A DNA stretch of 64,000 nt, from assembly GCA_964458775.1 (NCBI GenBank), contig CAYWLQ010000001.1, forward strand, positions 26,918 through 90,917, read 5' to 3'. Below the pieces are notes generated by a model, which was not told the origin of the DNA, made no database searches, and saw only the letters and a list, made by a program, of their open reading frames with translations. Of this stretch, positions 7,529 to 17,400 are shown one piece after another. Position 1 is the stretch's first letter. Each line of letters begins with the position of its first letter. The stretch comes from CAYWLQ01 sp964458775. Its GTDB lineage: Bacteria > Myxococcota_A > Polyangia > JAAYKL01. The position numbers and the translations under genes are program-made.

Positions 7529-9433
7529 TCAATAAATTTCAAAATACCATGAAGCTGCGGTTCGGGGAGCAGTCGATTGTGGAAATTTGATTGAACGAAC
7601 AACAGATTGAACACATTTTTGCAACTTATCATTGCCCTGAGATACCGAAATTCCCATGACACGACCGTCTCCGGCTATCGCGATATTCATGTCAACTCTC
7701 TTAATAGTTTGTCCGGCCATGCATGGTAGAAATCTTCTCACATTGCGATCCATTATATTGGTTATATCCTGAGGAGTAAGTTGCTGTTGACCGCCTCCGC
7801 TTTTGGCACTTCCCAAATCTACGCCCATGTTCATGGCTTCTTCGTAGGTCATACCGTCCACAAACATTCCTTTGCCGCCGCCGCCGCCGCTACCGCCGCC
7901 GCCGCCTCTTCGACCGCCTTTTGATCCTCTGGTATCTCCTTTGGCTATGAGATTACCTCCGGTCTTTAGTTTTATTTCTCCGCTATCCAAAGCGGCGGCC
8001 ATTTCTTCCGGTGTATAAGTCTTCTCTGCACGCAAAGTTCTGCTCAGAAGATATGCACCTACCGCCAGTCCTATAACGCCTACAACAATCAAGACGATAA
8101 GCCAGCCGGCCATTGCTCCTCTAACCTCTGCTTTTTCAGCTCTTACTCTTGCAGCTTCTTCTTCCTGTTGTTTTTTCTTAATTCTATATCTTTCAATATA
8201 AGGTAAAAATTCATCCCAGGTTCGAAGTTTCTTTCTTACTCCGGTATCCATGTCTAAAAGCTGATGTTTCCCTTCAACCTCACCGAGAAGAATCATTTGA
8301 ACGAGCTCTCTGTCGGTAAAAGGACCGTGATCGAATTTATCTTTTTGAACCATCCATTTTGCGGCTTCAGAGCTGCTGAGTCCGCTTAGAAGTTCCCCCA
8401 TATCTATTGTAGATACGTTTCCTTGATTTGGCGTGCTAAGGTTGGATCTGTTGGGAGGCGGCGGCAGTCCCGGTGCATCCAGCATAGAAGAACCGCTGAC
8501 AGGTGTTGAAAGAGGTTTCGCTTCTTGATGTGATTTTGATTTAGACGCAGCCATCGCCTGCAAATCAATTTCAACATTGATGCCTAAATCATCGTCAACA
8601 GCTATTTCAAACTCATCATCTTCGGTATCGTGACTTTGAACCAGCTCCGCAACGGCGCTTTTTAGCGACTCTGCTGCTGAGAATCGCTGAGCAGGATCCC
8701 TTCCCATGCATCGTGCAATAACTTGGTCGACATCGGCAGAGAATCCAAGACTGCTTGGAGCTGCAAGCGGAACGGCCGGTAATCGTCCGGTAAGAAGCTC
8801 ATAAAACAAAGCTCCGACAGAATATATGTCAGCTTCCGGACCGGCAGGAGTTGTTGAATTGCCGCTTATTTCCGGAGCCCAAAAAATAGATTCGTCTGTA
8901 TCTCGTCCAGGATAACCTTTAATTTCACGTCTGAGTAATGACAGAGCAAAATCACATACTTTTACTCTTCCTGACGTGTTTACTAAAATTACGCAAGGAC
9001 TCAAAGTGCCGTGAAAACCGTGTTCGTGGGCATAGGATAAAGCGTTGCATACGTGACCTATGATATTGTAAGCGCCTTTAAAGGAAAATCTCTTTCCTGC
9101 TTTCATTCTTTTTTCGAGAAGAGAACGAAGATTTTCGCCTTCAATCCATTCAGAAGCGATAAAAAGCAATGAGTCATCGTGTACACCCATACCGAAAGTT
9201 GACTGTATGTTTCTGTGAGTAAGGGTTGAATTATCACGAACGCTCTGTCTGAGGCCGTCCAATTGTGTCTCAGATTTGATAACATCAAGAGGAATAACCC
9301 TTAAAGAGACCGGTTTTTGGGTTTTTATATCAACGGCTTTATATAGTTGCCCAAGGTCCGGTTTCCCTACGGGGGTTTCTATTGAAAATCTATCACTAAG
9401 AACTGTCCCATGAGTAAGAATCTGTTGCTTCAT
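7529..9433 (-). CDS. Predicted pseudokinase with GYF_2, transmembrane and AgmX/PglI-type C-terminal domains
   Basis: The N-terminal ~270 residues have the Ser/Thr kinase fold: the region around YAHEHGFHG, an intact WAPE motif, and LLTGRLPAV. The catalytic motifs are lost. The ATP-binding Lys is Arg (VSLRVI), HRDxKPxN reads HGTLSPCV, and DFG reads DFA. A GYF_2-like domain follows (about 355-410), then a charged coil, one transmembrane helix (about 440-465), a Gly-rich linker, and a TonB-like AgmX/PglI C-terminal domain (about 555-634). The protein would link cytoplasm and periplasm. An in-frame GTG nine bases upstream is possible, but AAGGTGAGG fits the ATG better. It is followed closely by the SctJ-like gene. 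Confidence 0.8.
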   Translation of the reverse strand: MKQQILTHGTVLSDRFSIETPVGKPDLGQLYKAVDIKTQKPVSLRVIPLDVIKSETQLDGLRQSVRDNSTLTHRNIQSTFGMGVHDDSLLFIASEWIEGENLRSLLEKRMKAGKRFSFKGAYNIIGHVCNALSYAHEHGFHGTLSPCVILVNTSGRVKVCDFALSLLRREIKGYPGRDTDESIFWAPEISGNSTTPAGPEADIYSVGALFYELLTGRLPAVPLAAPSSLGFSADVDQVIARCMGRDPAQRFSAAESLKSAVAELVQSHDTEDDEFEIAVDDDLGINVEIDLQAMAASKSKSHQEAKPLSTPVSGSSMLDAPGLPPPPNRSNLSTPNQGNVSTIDMGELLSGLSSSEAAKWMVQKDKFDHGPFTDRELVQMILLGEVEGKHQLLDMDTGVRKKLRTWDEFLPYIERYRIKKKQQEEEAARVRAEKAEVRGAMAGWLIVLIVVGVIGLAVGAYLLSRTLRAEKTYTPEEMAAALDSGEIKLKTGGNLIAKGDTRGSKGGRRGGGGGSGGGGGKGMFVDGMTYEEAMNMGVDLGSAKSGGGQQQLTPQDITNIMDRNVRRFLPCMAGQTIKRVDMNIAIAGDGRVMGISVSQGNDKLQKCVQSVVRSIKFPQSTAPRTAASWYFEIY

Positions 9434-9698
9434 TACCCTCACCTTCTATTCCGCCCTGCTTTTTGACTAGAATATAGAGGCAGGGGAGGCGGTTACATTT
9501 TCAAAATCAACTGTCAATGCGAAACGTTATCTTTGGTAAATCCGTTCGCAGCTTTATGCTTTTATCATTAAAAACCATTTCTATGCAAAGCCAACTTATT
9601 ATCATTAGGCAAATGCAGCTCCAAAAATAACGACCTGTTTGTATTAAACTTAACAATAACTCGTCGAAGATGATATGACAGGGGGTGAAAGGCAATAC

Positions 9699-10343
9699 AT
9701 GACATATCGATTCATCCTCTCATTGTTGTTTGTATTTTTAACAAGCATCATTGCTGCGCCTTTAAAGGCATTGGATCTATCCGAAAATGAGATAAAAACT
9801 CTTACCGAAGGTAAAATTGTAATAAAACCGTTACCGCAATCAAAAAAAGGCGGCTTTTTTGGTGGGGCGGGTTTTATCGTTGTAAATGCTTCGTTGGAAG
9901 AAGTTTGGAAAGCTCTTGTGGATTACTCGTTATATCCCAAAATTTTTCCTCGTACGGTAGACGCAAAAGAGCTTTTTCGAAAGGATGAGTCTTCGCTTAT
10001 ACGTGTTCTTTTAGGATATAAAATTCTAAGTGTTCAATATGACCTCATAATTCAGAAAGATTGGAATAAAAAAACTATAACCTTTAATTTGCAGGAGGGA
10101 AAACCTCATGATTTGGATACCACCAAAGGATATTGGCAGTTAATACCCCAGCCGGGCGGTAGAACAATGGTAGCATATGTAGTTGCGGTTCAGATTCCAA
10201 GAGGAATTAGTGCGTTTCTTGGTAAGTCAATGGATCAAACTCTTGAAAATAACATAATCGGCCTTCCCAAATATCTTAAAAAGTGGGTTGAGAATTCCCA
10301 AAAAAACAGACCGGAACAGATAAAGACAACAACAAACAGATAA
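9699..10343 (+). CDS. Secreted START/SRPBCC-fold protein
   Basis: This 214-residue protein has a signal peptide (SLLFVFLTSIIAAPLKA) followed by a polyketide-cyclase/START-like domain. The segments VNASLEEVWKALVDYSLYPKIFP and YWQLIPQPGGRTMVAYVVAVQIP are typical of the fold, which binds lipids or other hydrophobic ligands. The ATG at 9699 is chosen because GGGGGTGAAAGG lies just upstream; an earlier in-frame ATG at 9675 would put charged residues before the signal peptide. The ligand is unknown. It stands alone, divergent from the pseudokinase gene. Confidence 0.7.
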   Translation: MTYRFILSLLFVFLTSIIAAPLKALDLSENEIKTLTEGKIVIKPLPQSKKGGFFGGAGFIVVNASLEEVWKALVDYSLYPKIFPRTVDAKELFRKDESSLIRVLLGYKILSVQYDLIIQKDWNKKTITFNLQEGKPHDLDTTKGYWQLIPQPGGRTMVAYVVAVQIPRGISAFLGKSMDQTLENNIIGLPKYLKKWVENSQKNRPEQIKTTTNR

Positions 10344-10664
10344 AACAATCGGTTAAATGCAATACCGAATATTTTCTCAAAAATCACAAACAGAACAAAA
10401 AACGTGTAACTTGAGAGAATAATCATACGTCCGCAAGATCTGTTTCCAAAGACGTTTTATTGGTGATTGTTTTCCTAATTTATCAATTATATCGTAAAGA
10501 TCCGCGTTGGGGGTTCGGTGATCGAGGGGTTCGGTGATCGAGGGTTCGGTGATCGAGGGCGACGATCGAGGATGGCTGATGCTCCTTGAAAGTCGGTGTT
10601 CATAATGTTTTTTAGAAATTCAAACAGATATGCATTCCGCTAAATATGTTGGGTTAACGCCATT
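10344..10664. other. 321-base intergenic stretch
   Basis: This lies between convergent genes. It holds the short tandem repeat at 10511-10570 and otherwise AT-rich sequence without a credible gene or strong terminator hairpin. Confidence 0.5.
10511..10570. repeat. Tandem repeat of GGGTTCGGTGATCGAG
   Basis: Two exact 16-base copies (10511-10526, 10527-10542) are followed by a 15-base copy (10543-10557) and a decayed GGCGACGATCGAG. The arrangement suggests slippage. No function is apparent. Confidence 0.8.
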
Positions 10665-11237
10665 TTACCTGTTTTCTTGTCTTGAAACCTTTAGGGCGGC
10701 TACAAATTCGGTGGCGGTTTTTGCTTCGATTATTCGTTTAAGAGCAGTGTCGTTTGCGAACGTTTTGGCTATGTCTGCATAGATTTGAAGCAAAAGTGTG
10801 TTGGCGGAAGAAGGGGCGAGCAGCAACACAACAACACGAGCAGGAATTCCGTCGGGTGCATCGAAGTCGATACCTTCTTCTGAAATACCCACTACAATCA
10901 TGGGTTTTCTTATTCCGGCTATTCGAGCGTGAGGTATTGCCAGCCCGCTTCCTATACCGGTGTGCAGCGTGGCTTCCCTTTCTAAAACCGCTTGGGTTGC
11001 TTTTTTCGCGTCAATTGCTCCTTTTGAAGCTGTCGCTATTTGATTTGTCAGATATTCAATTGCCTGCTCACGATCTATACCGTCACTTAAACGAACCGGA
11101 AATCTAAGTTTTAGAAATCGAACAAAAGAGTCAGGTCCTGTCAGGCGAAGCACTCGTTTGATCATGGGACCGCTCATGAGTGAGGTAACCAAGGCCATAA
11201 TTACCAACGCGACAAAGGTCTTTATAGTGTAAAGCAA
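10665..11237 (-). CDS. C-terminal part of split antiporter: last membrane helix and PTS EIIA-type domain
   Basis: The 190-residue frame opens with TFVALVIMALVTSLMSGPMI, the normal last helix of CPA2 antiporters. It continues into a PTS EIIA type-2 domain with the phospho-acceptor motif IPHAR (about residue 113, after GIGSGLA). The first codon used here is a TTG inside the upstream frame, so this piece is best read as the continuation of the gene at 11131-12342 after a frameshift. EIIA-like domains on antiporters may couple ion transport to phosphotransfer signalling. Independent translation cannot be excluded. Confidence 0.7.
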   Translation of the reverse strand: MLYTIKTFVALVIMALVTSLMSGPMIKRVLRLTGPDSFVRFLKLRFPVRLSDGIDREQAIEYLTNQIATASKGAIDAKKATQAVLEREATLHTGIGSGLAIPHARIAGIRKPMIVVGISEEGIDFDAPDGIPARVVVLLLAPSSANTLLLQIYADIAKTFANDTALKRIIEAKTATEFVAALKVSRQENR

Positions 11238-12342
11238 CTACGCCTAAAATGATTTCCATAGCGCCGCGGGCATTCATTGCGTAACCGACTGCCAGAGAAT
11301 CTCGACGGCTCATTCTTGAGAGCTTTCCTCCCAAAAGAGAACCGCCGACCTTACCTATGGTTGCTACAGCGATAATCACTATGACCAAAGGCAAATCAAA
11401 ATGCATTACAAAGTTAATTTTTAATCCTATGGATGCGAAAAACAAAGGAGCAAAGAAGTTGGAAATAAAAGTTTCAAAAGCAAAACGTGTTTTTTCGCTC
11501 ATATGCTTGGAGTCTCCCAAGGCAATGCCGCAGAAGAAAGCTCCAAAAAGAGCGTGTATTCCTATCCATTCTGTAAATGATGCGGAAATCAAAGCCAGAG
11601 AAATTCCGATGCCGATAATACCTCCGGGCCAAGACCAATGAGCCTGAATAAAAGGAAGAAGCTTATCAAGAAGCTTTCTGATAACAGTGAGCATTGTAAC
11701 TGCAAATACAAGTGTCAGTAGAACTGTTTCAAAAACCGAAAACCTGGGATTGACTCCTATCATACTTAGAATCAAAGCAAAAACACACCATCCGACAACA
11801 TCTTGTATAATAGCGGCCGGCATTACGATCATTCCCAAATCCGTTCGATACAAATTTAAATCCATAAGGGTTTTGGCAATGACCGGTAGAGCCGAAATGC
11901 TTAATGCAACAGCTATAAAAAGTTGAAATACCGATTGAGGTTGATGATGTCCCATTCCGAAAAAAGAAGGAAAAGCACCTGCTATTCCGAAACCGATGAC
12001 AAAAGGAACAATAATGCCCGTAAAGCTTATGAAAAAAGCGGTTCTGCCTTGTTTGAAGACATTTGAAAGGTCCACTTCCATTCCGGAGGACAACAAAAAA
12101 AGTGCGAGAGATATAGCTACAAAGCCGTTTAATACCTCTGCATTTGTTCCAGATAAAGGAAACATGGTTTGCCAAAAAAAAGGAAACATAGAACCTAAAA
12201 CAGTGGGACCCAAAAGTATACCGGCCGAAATTTCACCCAACACTGTGGGAAAGCCTAGCATTCTGGCTATCTCACCGAAAAGACGAGCTGCTGCGAGCAG
12301 AACTCCGATACTCAGCAAAAAAAATACTTGGCTGTGCTCCAT
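11131..12342 (-). CDS. Na+(K+)/H+ antiporter, CPA2 (KefB-like), N-terminal part, frameshifted
   Basis: The frame encodes about 370 residues of a CPA2 cation/proton antiporter with some 11-12 membrane helices. The family motifs LGFPTVLGEISAGILLGPTVLG, SALPVIAKTLMDL and YAMNARGAMEIILGVVAL are present. After VALHY the frame runs into non-homologous sequence to the stop at 11131. The missing last helix and an EIIA domain continue in another frame (10665-11237). About 13 bases separate two conserved segments where homologues usually have about 27, so a deletion of roughly 14 bases is likely. The gene follows gmk by about 110 bases. Confidence 0.85.
   Translation of the reverse strand: MEHSQVFFLLSIGVLLAAARLFGEIARMLGFPTVLGEISAGILLGPTVLGSMFPFFWQTMFPLSGTNAEVLNGFVAISLALFLLSSGMEVDLSNVFKQGRTAFFISFTGIIVPFVIGFGIAGAFPSFFGMGHHQPQSVFQLFIAVALSISALPVIAKTLMDLNLYRTDLGMIVMPAAIIQDVVGWCVFALILSMIGVNPRFSVFETVLLTLVFAVTMLTVIRKLLDKLLPFIQAHWSWPGGIIGIGISLALISASFTEWIGIHALFGAFFCGIALGDSKHMSEKTRFAFETFISNFFAPLFFASIGLKINFVMHFDLPLVIVIIAVATIGKVGGSLLGGKLSRMSRRDSLAVGYAMNARGAMEIILGVVALHYKDLCRVGNYGLGYLTHERSHDQTSASPDRT
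11217..11229 (-). other. Frameshift junction in the antiporter gene
   Basis: The upstream frame (VAL-HY) and the downstream frame (KTFVALV) meet within these 13 bases. The lost length must be 2 modulo 3, and about 14 bases fits family spacing. Confidence 0.7.
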
Positions 12343-12453
12343 GCTTAGCTTCTGATCCCTTTGTCAGTCAAAGTTAGATCTATATTATCCCTACAAATAA
12401 CACGTAAAAACCCAAAGCGTCTATTATGAAAAAGCTATTTGCTAAACGAGCCT

Positions 12454-13080
12454 TCAGTATTGCCTTTCAGCATTACCTTTAAGCATTGCTTCGGCAATGT
12501 CTGACATACGAAAGTGTTTGCTTCGTTCCGCTAAAAGGATTGCTCGAAGGCGATCATAGGCTTCGTCCAGCTTGTCATTTACAATCAGGTAATCAAACAA
12601 GGCGTGATTTCCTATTTCCTCTAGGGCAGCGTTAAAGCGTCTTTCTAAGGATTGCGGGGTTTCGGTGCCGCGATTGCGTAGTCTCATATATAATTCTTCA
12701 ATCGAAGGAGGTAATACAAATACCGCTGCCGCATGAGGGTATTGATTTTTTATGAGCTTTGCTCCCTGAAAATCCACATCGAAAATCAAGTCTGTTTTTG
12801 CATCTTCAGCTCTTTGAACTTCAGACTTTGCTGTTCCGTAGCGGTTGCCGTGAACAAACGCCCATTCGATGAACATGTTTTCGTCGACCATTCTTTCAAA
12901 AGTATCAACATCAACAAAATTGTAGTCTTTGCCGTTTATTTCATTCGGTCGAGGGGGTCTGGTGGTGTGCGATATAGAAAAAGTAAGCGATGTAAACTCT
13001 AAGAGAAGCCTGTTACATAACGTAGTTTTTCCTGCTCCTGACGGAGATGATACGATGAGAAGAAGGGGAGTATGTTTCAT
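12454..13080 (-). CDS. gmk: Guanylate kinase
   Basis: Guanylate kinase phosphorylates GMP to GDP with ATP. The 208-residue product has the P-loop SSPSGAGKTT at 11-20, the GMP-binding segment SHTTRPPRPNEINGKDYNFV, and DVDFQGAKLIK, all typical and of normal family length. The C-terminus is slightly extended. It starts 11 bases after the yicC stop, reproducing the common yicC-gmk pairing. Confidence 0.95.
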   Translation of the reverse strand: MKHTPLLLIVSSPSGAGKTTLCNRLLLEFTSLTFSISHTTRPPRPNEINGKDYNFVDVDTFERMVDENMFIEWAFVHGNRYGTAKSEVQRAEDAKTDLIFDVDFQGAKLIKNQYPHAAAVFVLPPSIEELYMRLRNRGTETPQSLERRFNAALEEIGNHALFDYLIVNDKLDEAYDRLRAILLAERSKHFRMSDIAEAMLKGNAERQY

Positions 13081-13091
13081 TAAAGTGCCTG

Positions 13092-13970
13092 CTATTCAAT
13101 GTTTTGCGATATTTCGCGCATTTTTTCCAAATTAGCTTTTATTTCTATTACTGCCTCTGCCGCTTTTGGGAGCGGCGTTTTAGAAGCTACCGTATTCGCT
13201 TCCCTTCCCAGTTCCTGAATAAGAAATTCCAATTTGCGACCGACCGGACCTTCTTGACTGACCGTTTCTGTCAATTGACAAAGGTGACTGGAGAGTCGGG
13301 TAATTTCTTCGGTAACATCAGATCGATCAGCCAAAAGGGCAATTTCGGAAATTATTCGACCTTGGTCCATTTCGATGTCGATTTTTAGGTCTTTGAAGAG
13401 AGAAGAAACCTTTTCTTTTAGTTTTGCAGTTGCTTGCAAAGACCATCCGTTGCAGACTTCGGACAAGGTTCCTATCTGCGTTCTCAAATTCTCAATTAAT
13501 GTCGACAGCTTTGCCGCCATTGCCTTTCCTTCGGCCTCTCTCATGGCAGTCAAAGAAGAAACCGCTTGTTCAAAAGCTCGGCGAATGGACGATTCCAAAA
13601 TCTTCTCATCTTCTATTCTGGGAGTAGTAAAGATGTCCGGAGCGCCGGCTAAAACGGATACGAGATCCGTCAATACCAAATCTTTTTCCTTCGCAATTTC
13701 AACAAGACTATCCAAGTGCGCTCTGAGAGCGCCCCGATCAATAGCCGTTGAACCTCCCAATACCCCTTCGTACCATAAATTAACGGCGCAGTAGCCTCTG
13801 TTTAGTTTTTCGCGCAGCAGCTTTTCGACTATTGCCTCTCCGGCCAGAAGCTCTCTTGGTGCACGAGTTCTAATCTCCAAAAATCGGTGGTTTACTGTTT
13901 TAATTTCAACCGCCAAGTATCCGTCGTTAAGTGCAGCCTTACCGCTGCCGAATCCGGTCATGCTTTGCAT
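13092..13970 (-). CDS. yicC: YicC-family endoribonuclease
   Basis: The 292-residue product begins with the signature MQSMTGFGSG and includes VEIKTVNHRFLEIR. It ends with the conserved GRKLEFLIQELGREANTVASK and acidic VIEIKANLEKMREISQNIE, as in YicC proteins, which are RNA endonucleases linked to RNA turnover. A GGGG ribosome-binding site precedes the ATG. It lies between the zinc-ribbon gene and gmk on the same strand. Confidence 0.93.
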   Translation of the reverse strand: MQSMTGFGSGKAALNDGYLAVEIKTVNHRFLEIRTRAPRELLAGEAIVEKLLREKLNRGYCAVNLWYEGVLGGSTAIDRGALRAHLDSLVEIAKEKDLVLTDLVSVLAGAPDIFTTPRIEDEKILESSIRRAFEQAVSSLTAMREAEGKAMAAKLSTLIENLRTQIGTLSEVCNGWSLQATAKLKEKVSSLFKDLKIDIEMDQGRIISEIALLADRSDVTEEITRLSSHLCQLTETVSQEGPVGRKLEFLIQELGREANTVASKTPLPKAAEAVIEIKANLEKMREISQNIE

Positions 13971-14012
13971 TAAAACCCCTGTTTATTGATAACAATCTGC
14001 CTCAAACACAAA

Positions 14013-14318
14013 TTACTTAAAAAGGTTATTTAGTTTGCTCTTAGCAGATGAAATGTCCGATGCTTCCTGTGCCCCGTTTTTAAAGGTAAAATGGGTGCAA
14101 TAGTTGGTTCTTTCTCGATCTGTTATATATTCGGTGACGTGTTCTCGACATTGATTGTGAGAGCCCGGATCCCAATATTCACAGTTTTTGCATACATGCA
14201 TATCCGCAGAGCAGTGCGGACATAGATCCGTGCGTTGCATTTTAATTCTGTTAAAATCGACCTCGTTTCCGCATTTAAAGCAGTAATGATGCCTTTCTTC
14301 TATCTTTGGAATGAACAT
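14013..14318 (-). CDS. Small zinc-ribbon protein
   Basis: This 101-residue protein has Cys pairs CFKC and CPHC (about residues 18-38), then CKNC and further Cys/His residues, consistent with one or two zinc ribbons. I know similar small proteins next to yicC/gmk in related bacteria but no proven function. AAGG precedes the ATG. It is the first gene of the yicC-gmk transcript and is divergent from the large lipoprotein gene. Confidence 0.75.
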   Translation of the reverse strand: MFIPKIEERHHYCFKCGNEVDFNRIKMQRTDLCPHCSADMHVCKNCEYWDPGSHNQCREHVTEYITDRERTNYCTHFTFKNGAQEASDISSAKSKLNNLFK

Positions 14319-14403
14319 TTTTAAACCTTTCTTATCGCAACTTCGATCACCTTACACTTTGAAAGTGTTTTCTCGGTGCCGGATATGCGATACAATATCC
14401 GAC

Positions 14404-17400
14404 ATGACGAGAATAACACCAAGGGTTTTTCGCGCAAGATGGGGCTTTTTAGAAATTATTTTTATATTTAGCTTATCAATAACCGGATGTCTTTCTACTG
14501 AGGATAGAAGCACGCCTTCAGAGCTTATACTGTTTCCGGCATCGTCGGTGAGGGGAGATGTTATTTCGGTAACCCTGACCCTTCCTAAAATCAAATTGGA
14601 CAAATGCGATATCGGTGACACCGAGCAGTCCTTGGAATTTGTTGACTCTGACGGTACAAAGTCGGTTACTGTGCACAGCATTGATAGGCTGTTACTTTCT
14701 CCTGATAGTCTTAGAGCCTATATAGCAATAGATTCTGATGCGGCATTGGGGAAAGCAGCAGTGTCGTTTAAATGTAATAAAAACACAGTTTTAACAGGAT
14801 CTTTTAGAATAGAAGATATTCCTTCTGAGATAACACTGACCGCTTCACCTGAAACCGTTGCGGCCGGCTCCTTCGGTAGAGTAATTATAATTAAATCAAA
14901 TTATCCTTTCTTTACGGATGATACGGAGTTCTTTTTTAGCTGGAAAGACTATATAAAAGTAACAAACAAACGGCGTTTAGACGCATATTCGCTTGGGCAA
15001 GAAGTTGAAATTACACTGGATATTGATCCGCTAATCCCGTTGGGAGATCTTAGAATATCTGCTTCTTCTTCAGGGCGAATTGCTGAAGGTATAATACGTA
15101 TTACTGACAGGGTAAACTCAACAGTAAACGTAACTCCGGACAGGGTTCAACGACAATCAGTTAACGAGACCGGTCCTCCTATCTATGATGTTATGATCGA
15201 GGGTGAAGGTATTGATTTTGTTCGTTCGGACAACACAGGTTCGGAGACTGATCAGAATAAACCTTTGATATCATTTCCTGAAAACCCGGGGATTACTGTT
15301 CTTGATGATGTACAAGTTATAGAACTTACCGATGATAACAAAGTTGTAAAAGCGGTTAAGGCGCAAATTAGAGTTGATTCATTGGCGACTCTGGGTGTTA
15401 CGCCTCTATATATAAAATCGGGCAAGCAAGAGGCTTGGACCAATTTTACAGTGCTTTTGCCCAGCGGAACACCGATGTTAAAAATTGTCGGTCCGAGAAC
15501 TGTATCGAGAAACGGTGTTTTTGTGACTGTTTTTGTTGATGCAATAAATTTTACATTTGAGGGAATGAAAAATGTAATATGCAAAGAAGCCGGATGCGCG
15601 ATTCAAAATATTACAGTCGATCCCATCGGTTACAAAAGTATGTCAATGGAGGTTCGCGTAGCTGCGGAATCATCTGACTCATACGTAACTGTGGAAGTTG
15701 AAATGCCTGATTTCACTGTTCGAGAATATCTGGCTACAAAAGCATCGGATGCCTCCGTCTTGATTCTTAATCCTAACTCTATAAAACAAGGGGATCGTGC
15801 ACAGCAGGAAGTGTTTTTTACATTTTCGGACGGTACTCTTTTCTCTGCAAATCCTACGGTTCAAGTGTCGCCTCGCTCCGGTCTACGCATAAATAAGACA
15901 GCTCTGGTTTCTGACATGGGCAGCTTAATCGTTTGGTTTGACGTGGCCGATGATGCACCGACCGGACCTTCCTATATTTCTGTGGGGTCAGGGGGCAATA
16001 TATATGCGGCACCGTTAAGAATAGAAGCGATTAGTAAAGATGTTCCTCAAATGACCCTCTTGCCGGGAGCTATTTTGAGAAAGCGTGACACAATTCTTAT
16101 TCGTGTCCAAGGTACCGGCTTTGATCTTCCTTCTTCTATTGAAGGATATTCTTTTGATGATCCCGGGCTTAAGATCTCTTCAGTGAATGCGGATTCAGAC
16201 GGAAGCGTTCTCTTGACGGTTGAAGTTAGTCCGCTTGCCAGAAAGGACATGGCTGTTCTCTATGCCAAAAGTCTTACCGGGCAAGCTGCTGTTACTTTCA
16301 GAACCTTGGAACATAACAGAATTCCGATACTTCGTCCCGAGCCTGTCACGGTAAGTCGCATGGCCGGAGGAGGAAATACTTCAACAATTACCATTTACCA
16401 CCCTGACATTGTTTTTGACATGCCGGTTGTAGACGTCAACGACAACATAGGTGCTGAGGTAATGAGAGTTTCAGGCGGTCAGTCATTGGTTTTTGACCTT
16501 CGGGTTGATCCTGTAGGATTAGGAGGCTGGATCGGTTTAACAATTAAAAACGGAGCGCAAAACTATTTAGCGCCGATTCTGATTGATGCCGGAGGTGACT
16601 CTACCTTAACTGCCAGAATGAATCCTGAAATGGTATTTCCCGGTACTGAAAGGCTTACAGTTACAGCTGTACTGCCTTCCGGCATGAAAGTAGATCCAGG
16701 TATACTCAGTGTTCATACCGCTCATCCCGGCGCATATGTTTCCAAAGCGCGATCTGTGTCAGAAAACTCTGTTGTATTTATTTTGGATGTGACGCACAAC
16801 GCAGTAGAGCTCGGAGGCAATCAAATACCTATCTACATTACTACTTCGGACGGAGCAGGGTTGGGATATATTTTCATTTCCGGAGTGTCTGTCAGCTCGA
16901 TTTCGGACGGACAAGTTTGGCAGGGTGTTTTTAATGCAAAAACCTTTACCAATTTTCGTGTTGAGGATCCAGGACCTTTTCCCTCATTCCTTCAGATCAT
17001 TTCCGAAGATGCCGTGTTAGGTGATCCGTTGCTTACAATGACGGCCGATAACAATCTAAATATCGCAGGTAAGTCCGATAACGGTTTAATTTGGATGATG
17101 AACAAAAACCCCAGATGGATGAGTATTTATAGCGAACAAGGTTTACCGTTCGGTATCGTTAATGTTCGCTCTCAAGGTAGAAAAAGCACAGAAGAAAACG
17201 TTACTGCAGACGACAATGAATGGATTGTTAAAAATGATCCTTGCAAAACGCCGTTTTTGGGAAGAGGCGCAATACAAGGTGCATTAGATGTTGATACTAT
17301 AAGAATGGAAAAACCAACGTGTCGCCTGATATCCTTTACGGCAGCCAGGGATCTGGCCGACCGGCCCTGGGAAACCCCGGACCTGAAAATGAGATATTGG

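Noticed and set aside
9507..9695. Short hydrophobic frame between the pseudokinase and START-like genes
   Set aside because: No ribosome-binding site or family resemblance, and it lies across the likely promoter region.
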